Below are positions 1 to 4,451 of a stretch of DNA of 8,011 bases, piece by piece. Positions within the stretch are counted from its first letter, which is position 1; every line of letters starts with the position of its first letter. The notes beneath the pieces are model-generated. The model made no database searches, was not told the origin of the DNA, and saw only the letters and a list, made by a program, of their open reading frames with translations. The translations under genes and the position numbers were made by a program. Origin of the DNA: an uncultured Lachnospiraceae bacterium (GTDB lineage Bacteria; Bacillota; Clostridia; Lachnospirales; Lachnospiraceae). Location of the stretch: positions 1 to 8,011 of the forward strand of contig CACZNZ010000132.1 of NCBI GenBank assembly GCA_902782625.1. The letters run 5' to 3'.

Positions 1-1383
1 CTCTCTGGTGGGATCGTAATGGTTCCCGAGAACTCGGGTACGGCATCCCATGTAGGCTACTTCGGTGTTCGGGTCTCCTTCTTTATAGTAGGAAAGATTA
101 AAAGGCGCATCGAGGAAGCTGAAGTTGGGAAAGAGTCTCTTGGCAGAAGTTTTGATCGCTTCCTGGAAGAGATCGTAATTCGGATCTTCCGGATTATAAT
201 TGATTCCTTCTTTCACTTTAAAGATCTGCACAGGGAAAATCGGTGTTTCTCCTGCTCCGAGTCCCTCCATCGTTGCCTCAAGAAGCATCTTTGTCACAAG
301 TCTGCCTTCAGGACTGGTATCCGTTCCATAATTAATGGAAGAAAACGGGACCTGTGCACCTGCTCTTGAATGCATGGTATTCAGATTGTGAATAAGGGCC
401 TGCATCGCCTGTCTTGTCTGCTGGGTCGTGTAGATTCTGGCCTGATGAACGCCGAATGCATGCATTTTGTGAAGATCTTCCATAGAAAGATCTTCCAGTT
501 TCAATGCGGCAAGCTGCTCTTCAAAAAGCTCTTCATGTTCCAGCTTCAAAGGGGCGGTGACAGAAGTGCGGATGATCTTTTCAAGAGCATCTGCTTTTTC
601 CTGCGGATAGGAAAGAGCTGCCATCATGAAAGCCTTAATTGCACGGAAATATTCCTTATTATATGTCTTCTCTACCCCCTTGGCCATGGCATAGTCAAAG
701 TTCGGGAGACTCTGGCCGCCGTGCATCTCGTTCTGATTTGCCTGAATGGCAATACAGGCGAGTGCCGCGTATGTCTGGATAGACTGTGGTTCCCTGACAT
801 AGCCGTGTCCAGTGGAAAAACCTCCGGCGAAAAGCGTGGTAAGATCAATCTGACAGCAGGTTTCTGTGAGCATGTAGAAATCCATATCATGGATATGAAT
901 ATCCCCGTTCACGTGTGCCGCTGCGATGTCCTTCGGAAGGACATGATTGATGATAAAGTATTTGGATCCTTCGGAACCGTACTTTAACATAGTGCCCATA
1001 GCAGTATCGCCGTCGATATTGGCATTCTCTCGTTTTATGTTCTCCGCCTCTGCATCTGAGTATGTCAGACGATGGTAGACATCCATCAGATAAGATTCGG
1101 ATTCTCTGATTTTTGTATGTTCTGCCCGGTACAGAATATAGGCTTTTGCTGTATCACTGAAACCGTAGCGGATCAGGATTCGTTCGACCTCGTCCTGAAT
1201 CTGTTCCACGGTCGGGGTTTCGATGCCCGCTACCCGGTCACAAACCTTTTCGGTAAGGTAAGTGTAATCCGAGGGCGTCATCTCGTCGTTAACCGCGGTG
1301 CTGGCCATATGAATGGCATTCAGGATCTTCATCGGGTCAAACGGAACCAGTGAACCGCTTCGCTTTCGTACAAAACGTTCCAT
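1..1383 (-). CDS. nrdD: Anaerobic (class III) ribonucleoside-triphosphate reductase, N-terminal part, cut by window edge
   Basis: This is the oxygen-sensitive glycyl-radical enzyme that reduces ribonucleoside triphosphates to deoxyribonucleotides in the cytoplasm, activated by NrdG. The frame is open from the ATG at 1383 to the left edge, giving 461 residues; the family is usually about 600 to 800 residues, so the C-terminal zinc cysteines and glycyl-radical loop lie outside. Residues 3-92 look like an ATP-cone (VRKRSGSLVPFD at 5-16), the allosteric nucleotide-binding module. The catalytic barrel shows DIHIHDMDFY (161-170), CC at 176-177, NEMHGGQS (218-225), SRAGAQVPFSSINYGTD (339-355) and YMGCRTRVLGNH (444-455); Cys176 or Cys177 and Cys447 are the probable active-site cysteines by family comparison. 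GGAGGT at 1392-1397 is 8 bases before the ATG and fixes the start. It is transcribed divergently from rpmG and carries NrdR boxes at its promoter. The identification is very secure. Confidence 0.96.
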   Translation of the reverse strand, partial: MERFVRKRSGSLVPFDPMKILNAIHMASTAVNDEMTPSDYTYLTEKVCDRVAGIETPTVEQIQDEVERILIRYGFSDTAKAYILYRAEHTKIRESESYLMDVYHRLTYSDAEAENIKRENANIDGDTAMGTMLKYGSEGSKYFIINHVLPKDIAAAHVNGDIHIHDMDFYMLTETCCQIDLTTLFAGGFSTGHGYVREPQSIQTYAALACIAIQANQNEMHGGQSLPNFDYAMAKGVEKTYNKEYFRAIKAFMMAALSYPQEKADALEKIIRTSVTAPLKLEHEELFEEQLAALKLEDLSMEDLHKMHAFGVHQARIYTTQQTRQAMQALIHNLNTMHSRAGAQVPFSSINYGTDTSPEGRLVTKMLLEATMEGLGAGETPIFPVQIFKVKEGINYNPEDPNYDLFQEAIKTSAKRLFPNFSFLDAPFNLSYYKEGDPNTEVAYMGCRTRVLGNHYDPTRE

Positions 1384-1410
1384 GGTAGCTGACCTCCATA
1401 AATAGCTGCA

Positions 1411-1479
1411 ACGCTCAAAGAGCGTATTCTTGTGTTCCTTTTGTTCTGCAGATTTCAGGAAATGTACCCTGAAATCTGC
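1411..1479 (-). promoter_or_regulatory. Structured 5' leader of nrdD: 12-bp perfect hairpin plus small hairpin next to the RBS
   Basis: Between the predicted nrdD promoter and its RBS are two perfect inverted repeats. The larger has arms 1448-1459 and 1468-1479 (12 bp, 8-base loop). The smaller has arms 1411-1416 and 1420-1425 (6 bp, 3-base loop) and sits about 14 bases upstream of GGAGGT on the nrdD mRNA. Neither is followed by a T-run in either direction, so they do not look like intrinsic terminators. They may affect mRNA stability or translation; that role is inference. I do not recognise a known riboswitch here. Confidence 0.5.
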
Positions 1480-1489
1480 GGCTCTTGCT

Positions 1490-1518
1490 ATAATACTATA
1501 TTTTGTGTGTGAATGCAA
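1490..1518 (-). promoter_or_regulatory. Predicted sigma-A promoter of nrdD
   Basis: Read on the minus strand, TTGCAT (1518-1513) is followed after 17 bases by TATTAT (1495-1490), a good vegetative -35/-10 pair. Transcription would start near 1483 and give a leader of about 100 bases that includes the two hairpins. The proximal NrdR box overlaps the -10 and the distal box lies just upstream of the -35, which is the arrangement expected for a repressor-controlled promoter. It is a sequence prediction only. Confidence 0.6.
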
Positions 1519-1540
1519 GAGCAAACACAAGATAAAGTGA
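1493..1540 (-). promoter_or_regulatory. Paired NrdR boxes controlling nrdD
   Basis: Two 16-base sites match the NrdR consensus acaCwAtATaTwgTgt when read on the minus strand. The site at 1493-1508 reads ACACAAAATATAGTAT (14 of 16 positions) and the site at 1525-1540 reads TCACTTTATCTTGTGT (13 of 16). Their starts are 32 bp apart, about three helical turns, which is the usual spacing of tandem NrdR boxes. NrdR is an ATP-cone zinc-ribbon repressor of ribonucleotide reductase genes, so repression of nrdD when dATP is abundant is the expected role. The overlap with the predicted promoter supports this. Confidence 0.8.
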
Positions 1541-1691
1541 AATTATATCTTATGATATATCGAACATATGTTTTTGTCAATGGGTTTTATTAAGAGGAAA
1601 GATGGAAAAAATAGAAGTAAGTGAATGCAGAAAATTTGCATAGAAAGCATCAGTTTTCAGACATGTTTATGACTGAGAAACTATCAAGATT
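1541..1691. other. Non-coding AT-rich part of the nrdD-rpmG intergenic region
   Basis: I see no convincing gene here. It contains an imperfect hairpin with arms about 1652-1660 and 1673-1682 (one bulged G). A 13-codon ORF begins at ATG 1602 after AAGAGGAA and ends at 1643, but it has no further support. The stretch lies between the NrdR boxes and the first DnaA box, and could be a spacer or part of a larger protein-binding region. Confidence 0.4.
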
Positions 1692-1820
1692 TTATCCACA
1701 TTTTCAATGAATGCCGGTAAATGTAAAAAGGTATGAGAAATAAAGTCCACTACCTGATCTCTGGATGGTTTTCCACCTTATCCACATATGTTTCCACAAA
1801 ATGTGGATAACTATTACACA
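1692..1820. promoter_or_regulatory. DnaA-box cluster
   Basis: Three exact copies of the DnaA box TTATCCACA are present: 1692-1700 and 1778-1786 on the plus strand and 1802-1810 on the minus strand. The last two form a 10-bp inverted repeat (1778-1787 and 1801-1810) separated by 13 bases. One-mismatch relatives of TTWTNCACA lie at 1769-1777, 1790-1798 and 1812-1820. A given 9-mer is expected about 0.06 times in both strands of a window this size, so three in about 120 bp is not chance. DnaA binding is a strong inference. The function may be control of nrdD or rpmG transcription, or titration or reactivation of DnaA. It is not next to dnaA, dnaN or rpmH, so it is probably not the main origin. 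Confidence 0.72.
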
Positions 1821-1916
1821 ACAAAAAATGACAACCCGTATCAGTTTATTCCTTATTATATAGGGTCAATATTTTTTGTGTTCCGTCCCCATGGACAGAA
1901 TTCGCGATTTTATTTG

Positions 1917-1946
1917 TTGACGAATGGATATCTTCTATGCTATAGT
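1917..1946 (+). promoter_or_regulatory. Predicted promoter of the rpmG-secE-nusG-rplK-rplA operon
   Basis: TTGACG (1917-1922) is followed after 18 bases by TATAGT (1941-1946), both close to the sigma-A consensus. The start of transcription would be near 1953, giving a leader of about 85 bases before rpmG. No terminator separates rpmG, secE, nusG, rplK and rplA, so this promoter can serve all five genes. Confidence 0.65.
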
Positions 1947-1963
1947 AATGTGGCGATGGAATA

Positions 1964-2006
1964 GGTCTTTTTTTTATGCCTAAAAACAGGGCGTAAAAGG
2001 AAGACC
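1964..2006 (+). promoter_or_regulatory. Long hairpin in the rpmG mRNA leader
   Basis: Bases 1964-1980 pair with 1990-2006 without a gap: 17 base pairs in RNA, three of them G-U (1970-2000, 1971-1999, 1977-1993), around a 9-base loop. The 5' arm contains a run of eight T. The hairpin starts about 11 bases after the predicted transcription start and ends 18 bases before the rpmG Shine-Dalgarno sequence. It is not followed by a T-run, so it is not a usual terminator. It could be an RNase III processing site, a stability element or a regulatory leader; I do not recognise the family. Confidence 0.6.
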
Positions 2007-2037
2007 GCATATGAATTAATAATTGGAGGTGGAAGTT

Positions 2038-2187
2038 TTGCGCGTAAGAATTACATTGGCATGTACAGAGTGTAAGCAGCGTAACTACAATACGATGAAG
2101 GAGAAAAAGAATCATCCTGAACGTCTTGAGACCAGAAAGTATTGTAGATTCTGCAGAAAGCACACTCTTCATAAGGAAACGAAGTAA
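2038..2187 (+). CDS. rpmG: 50S ribosomal protein L33, zinc-binding type
   Basis: This 49-residue protein is a component of the large ribosomal subunit near the E site. The sequence [18 protein letters not shown] with C9-x2-C12 and C36-x2-C39 and the ending [14 protein letters not shown] is typical of bacterial L33 that keeps its four zinc-ribbon cysteines (the C+ form). The start is a TTG at 2038, 7 bases after GGAGGT (2025-2030); no in-frame ATG is available upstream, and family proteins begin [13 protein letters not shown], which agrees. secE starts 24 bases after the stop, as in many Firmicutes. C+ L33 proteins often have a zinc-free paralog elsewhere in the genome; that cannot be seen here. 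Confidence 0.95.
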   Translation: MRVRITLACTECKQRNYNTMKEKKNHPERLETRKYCRFCRKHTLHKETK

Positions 2188-2211
2188 TCCGGCCGCATAA
2201 GGAGTGATGAG

Positions 2212-2403
2212 ATGAGCAGTAATCCAAAGAAAGCAGGCAGCTGGTTTCAGGGCCTGCGAGCTGAGTTTGCCAAAATCACCTGGCCGGACAGAGACACGCT
2301 CACCAGAGAAAGCATCACCGTGACTGTGACAGCGATTGTCATAGGTGTGATTATTGCTACACTGGATATGATTCTCCAGTATGGAATCAATTTCCTGGTT
2401 TAA
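2212..2403 (+). CDS. secE: Preprotein translocase subunit SecE
   Basis: SecE is the small essential subunit of the SecYEG channel that clamps SecY in the cytoplasmic membrane. The 63-residue protein has the single-span form usual in Gram-positive bacteria. A short cytoplasmic amphipathic part contains the conserved FAKITWPDRDTL (20-30), followed by one membrane segment at about 35-57. AAGGAG at 2199-2204 lies 7 bases before the ATG. It sits between rpmG and nusG, the conserved order, and is cotranscribed with them. Confidence 0.96.
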   Translation: MSSNPKKAGSWFQGLRAEFAKITWPDRDTLTRESITVTVTAIVIGVIIATLDMILQYGINFLV

Positions 2404-2427
2404 TCTTAAAAGGTTAAGGTGATCAAC

Positions 2428-3000
2428 ATGTCAGATGAAATTATGACAGGCGAAAGCAGATCAGAAGAAGAGAACCAGAGTATCAACTGGTATGTGGTAC
2501 ATACCTATTCTGGTTACGAGAACAAAGTAAAAGCGAACATCGAGAAAACGATAGAGAACCGCAAGATGCAGGATCAGATCCTGGAAGTCCGCGTACCGCT
2601 TCAGGAAGTGGTTGAACTTAAGAACGGTGTCAGGAAGACGGTTCAGAAGAAGATGTTTCCCGGATATGTTCTTGTGAACATGATCATGAATAACGATACG
2701 TGGTTTGTTGTCCGCAACACCAGAGGTGTGACAGGATTTGTAGGCCCGGGATCCGAACCCGTTCCCCTGTCTCCGACAGAGATTCGCAATCTCGGCATTG
2801 AGACCGAAGAGGAGAAAGTTGTCGTGGATATCGATGTGGAACCGGGTGATCTCGTTGAGGTCGTATCCGGTCCGTGGGCAGGAAGAACCAGTGTTGTCAA
2901 AGATGTCAATCAGGGCAAACAGATGATCACAATCACCGTCGATATGTTCGGACGTGAGACATCCGTTGAGATCGATTTTCTCGACGTAAAGAAAATGTAA
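2428..3000 (+). CDS. nusG: Transcription termination/antitermination factor NusG
   Basis: NusG binds the RNA polymerase clamp and modulates pausing, termination and transcription-translation coupling. The 190-residue protein has an NGN domain at about 20-120 (INWYVVHTYSGYENKVK at 19-35, KKMFPGYVLVNM at 74-85, WFVVRNTRGVTGFVG at 92-106) and a KOW domain at about 138-187 (PGDLVEVVSGPWAG at 139-152). A GTG at 2419 would add three residues. The ATG at 2428 is preferred because AAGGTGATC at 2416-2424 pairs with the 16S tail at a suitable distance from it, but spacing to it is short and the GTG cannot be excluded. The first 19 residues are acidic and poorly conserved. It is followed by the rplK leader with no terminator. 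Confidence 0.95.
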   Translation: MSDEIMTGESRSEEENQSINWYVVHTYSGYENKVKANIEKTIENRKMQDQILEVRVPLQEVVELKNGVRKTVQKKMFPGYVLVNMIMNNDTWFVVRNTRGVTGFVGPGSEPVPLSPTEIRNLGIETEEEKVVVDIDVEPGDLVEVVSGPWAGRTSVVKDVNQGKQMITITVDMFGRETSVEIDFLDVKKM

Positions 3001-3002
3001 TC

Positions 3003-3027
3003 GATAATCTGCCGTACGCAGATTGTC
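3003..3027 (+). promoter_or_regulatory. Hairpin between nusG and rplK
   Basis: Starting 3 bases after the nusG stop, 3003-3012 pairs with 3018-3027 (10 bp including one G-U, core AATCTGC/GCAGATT, 5-base loop). The following bases are AGGAAGTGGG, with no T-run, so it does not look like a terminator. It directly precedes the L1-binding-like element, and may be part of the same regulatory leader or a processing site. Confidence 0.5.
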
Positions 3028-3032
3028 AGGAA

Positions 3033-3070
3033 GTGGGAGGGAAATCCCCGCAATTACCACAATAGGAGGT
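3033..3070 (+). promoter_or_regulatory. L1-binding-like mRNA element and RBS before rplK
   Basis: GTGGGAGGG (3033-3041) and ATTACCACA (3053-3061) frame a short stem-loop: GTGG 3033-3036 pairs with CCAC 3057-3060, and an inner GGG/CCC pairing closes over AAAT. The same pattern recurs before rplA and resembles the L1-binding region of 23S rRNA (GGUGGGAG opposite AUACCACC). The rplK Shine-Dalgarno AGGAGGT (3064-3070) begins 3 bases after the stem, so L1 binding here could block translation of L11 and, by coupling, L1. L1 autoregulation of the L11 operon is established in other bacteria; the assignment of this exact element is inference. Confidence 0.7.
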
Positions 3071-3078
3071 TAGCTATC

Positions 3079-3504
3079 ATGGCAAAGAAAGTTACAGGTT
3101 ATATTAAGTTACAGATCCCGGCAGGCAAGGCAACTCCTGCTCCGCCTGTAGGCCCTGCATTAGGTCAGCACGGTGTGAATATCGTTCAGTTTACCAAGGA
3201 ATTTAATGCAAGAACAGCCGACAAGGGCGACTTGATCATTCCTGTAGTTATTACAGTATATCAGGACAGAACATTCAGTTTCATTACGAAAACACCGCCG
3301 GCAGCAGTATTGTTAAAGAAAGCATGCAACATTCAGTCCGGTTCAGGCGAGCCTAATAAGACCAAGGTTGCTACAGTATCCAAGGAAAAGGTTCGTGAGA
3401 TCGCAGAGACGAAGATGCCTGATCTGAATGCAGCAAGTATCGAAGCAGCGATGAGCATGATTGCAGGAACTGCAAGAAGCATGGGTATTGTTGTAGAAGA
3501 CTGA
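3079..3504 (+). CDS. rplK: 50S ribosomal protein L11
   Basis: L11 binds the GTPase-associated region of 23S rRNA and takes part in factor binding and, in bacteria with RelA/SpoT enzymes, in the stringent response. At 141 residues it has exactly the usual length. The N-terminal domain shows [20 protein letters not shown] (10-29), with the proline-rich factor-interacting helix, and the C-terminal rRNA-binding domain ends with [21 protein letters not shown] lies 8 bases before the ATG. It is flanked by nusG and rplA in the normal order. Confidence 0.98.
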   Translation: MAKKVTGYIKLQIPAGKATPAPPVGPALGQHGVNIVQFTKEFNARTADKGDLIIPVVITVYQDRTFSFITKTPPAAVLLKKACNIQSGSGEPNKTKVATVSKEKVREIAETKMPDLNAASIEAAMSMIAGTARSMGIVVED

Positions 3505-3535
3505 GAGCAGAAAAGATCGTTGTCGGAATAATAAA

Positions 3536-3570
3536 GTGGGAGGGTCGCTCCCGATAATACCACAGGAGGT
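3536..3570 (+). promoter_or_regulatory. Second L1-binding-like mRNA element and RBS before rplA
   Basis: GTGGGAGGG (3536-3544), a short loop, CTCCC (3548-3552), then GATAATACCACA (3553-3564). GTGG 3536-3539 can pair with CCAC 3560-3563, with an inner G-rich/C-rich stem; an alternative GGGAG/CTCCC pairing (3538-3542 with 3548-3552) competes. The rplA Shine-Dalgarno AGGAGGT (3564-3570) is immediately adjacent. The element repeats the one before rplK and is even closer to the 23S rRNA L1 site, so L1 may control its own cistron here as well as rplK. Confidence 0.72.
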
Positions 3571-3579
3571 TTAAGTAAA

Positions 3580-4269
3580 ATGAAAAGAGGAAAAAGATAT
3601 CAGGAAGCTGCAAAGCTGAGAGATAAAGCTAATTTATATGAAGCAGCCGAAGCCATCACCATCGTAAAACAGGCTGCAAGCGCTAAATTTGATGAGACGA
3701 TTGAAGTACATCTGAAGATGGGTCTTGACGGACGTCATGCTGATCAGCAGATCCGTGGTGCAGTAGTGCTTCCTCACGGAACAGGCAAAAAGGTTCGTGT
3801 TCTTGTATTTGCCAAGGACGACAAAGCAGAAGAAGCAGCAGCTGCAGGCGCAGATTATGTAGGTGCTGAAGAGCTCGTTCCGAAGATTCAGAAGGAAGGC
3901 TGGCTTGAATTTGACAAATGTGTTGCAACACCGAACATGATGAGTGTTGTAGGACGTCTTGGACGTATCCTTGGACCGAAAGGTCTTATGCCGAACCCGA
4001 AGGCAGGTACGGTTACCATGGATGTTGCCAAAGCTGTACAGGAATTAAAAGCTGGTAAGATCGAATACAGACTTGACAAGACCAATATTGTTCATGTACC
4101 GATCGGAAAAGCTTCTTTTACAGAGGAGCAGTTAAGCGAAAACTTCCAGACATTGATAGATGCTATCGTTAAAGCAAGACCGGCAGCAGCTAAAGGTCAG
4201 TACATCAGAAGCGCCACCATCACCTCCACGATGGGCCCTGGTGTAAAGCTTAACGCAGCAAAATTCTAG
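3580..4269 (+). CDS. rplA: 50S ribosomal protein L1
   Basis: L1 forms the mobile L1 stalk that helps release deacylated tRNA from the E site, and it represses its own operon by binding mRNA. The 229-residue length is normal. Diagnostic segments are [15 protein letters not shown] (36-50), the domain II motif [20 protein letters not shown] (125-144) and the C-terminal [13 protein letters not shown] (213-225). AGGAGGT ends 9 bases before the ATG. A strong terminator follows 39 bases after the stop, so in this genome the operon ends here rather than continuing to rplJ and rplL. Confidence 0.98.
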   Translation: MKRGKRYQEAAKLRDKANLYEAAEAITIVKQAASAKFDETIEVHLKMGLDGRHADQQIRGAVVLPHGTGKKVRVLVFAKDDKAEEAAAAGADYVGAEELVPKIQKEGWLEFDKCVATPNMMSVVGRLGRILGPKGLMPNPKAGTVTMDVAKAVQELKAGKIEYRLDKTNIVHVPIGKASFTEEQLSENFQTLIDAIVKARPAAAKGQYIRSATITSTMGPGVKLNAAKF

Positions 4270-4308
4270 TCTGTTTTGAAGGCAGATTAAGAGCAATTAT
4301 GTAAAAAG

Positions 4309-4350
4309 AAAGAGGAACTATACGGAAGACGGATAGTTCCTCTTTACTTT
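4309..4350 (+). terminator. Rho-independent terminator after rplA
   Basis: Arms 4309-4321 and 4333-4345 are perfectly complementary over 13 bp (core AGAGGAACTAT/ATAGTTCCTCT) with an 11-base loop, followed by a T-rich stretch (TTTACTTTT when the end of the stem is included). An A-rich stretch precedes it, so it could also act on the other strand. It separates the rpmG-rplA operon from the LicD-family gene. Confidence 0.85.
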
Positions 4351-4386
4351 TGAGGTTGTTTTTTGGGAAAGCATCAACATTTTATG

Positions 4387-4418
4387 TTGTTTTTATGAAA
4401 TCATGCCTCAGCTATAAT
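4387..4418 (+). promoter_or_regulatory. Predicted promoter of the LicD-family gene
   Basis: A perfect -10 TATAAT is at 4413-4418. The -35 is weak: TTGTTT at 4387-4392 has a 20-base spacer, and the 17-base position holds only TTTTTA. A small AT-rich hairpin (4375-4380 with 4384-4389) followed by five T overlaps this region and could be a weak extra terminator. Transcription would start near 4425, which rules out the upstream in-frame TTG and ATG as starts of the gene. Confidence 0.5.
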
Positions 4419-4451
4419 AGAAGTATCATTTCAGAAAGCGAGCATATAATT

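Noticed and set aside
370..987. 205-codon plus-strand ORF opposite nrdD
   Set aside because: It is antisense to strongly conserved NrdD residues including the DIHIHD and GGQS motifs, and its translation has no family character.
1602..1643. 13-codon ORF (ATG after AAGAGGAA) in the nrdD-rpmG intergenic region, considered as a leader peptide
   Set aside because: It has an acceptable RBS, but no promoter directly ahead, no codon bias signal readable at this length and no link to a downstream attenuator.
1692..1820. Chromosomal origin oriC
   Set aside because: The DnaA boxes are real, but the neighbours are nrdD and rpmG rather than dnaA, dnaN or rpmH, and no clear AT-rich unwinding element with DnaA-trio pattern was recognised beside them.
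1846..2172. 108-codon minus-strand ORF across the rpmG region
   Set aside because: It overlaps the rpmG promoter, leader hairpin and most of the clearly conserved L33 gene, has no recognisable family and no supporting RBS; a shadow frame.
2461..3060. 199-codon minus-strand ORF opposite nusG
   Set aside because: Antisense shadow of nusG; the nusG frame is fully explained by conserved NGN and KOW domains.
4375..4394. Second terminator (CAACAT/ATGTTG followed by five T) after rplA
   Set aside because: The stem is only 6 AT-rich base pairs and it overlaps the predicted -35 of the next gene; kept only as a remark in the promoter entry.
4350..4451. Upstream extension of the LicD-family gene from TTG 4350 or ATG 4395
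   Set aside because: Both codons lie upstream of the TATAAT at 4413-4418, overlap the rplA terminator tail or promoter, and the added residues do not resemble the start of a LicD domain.
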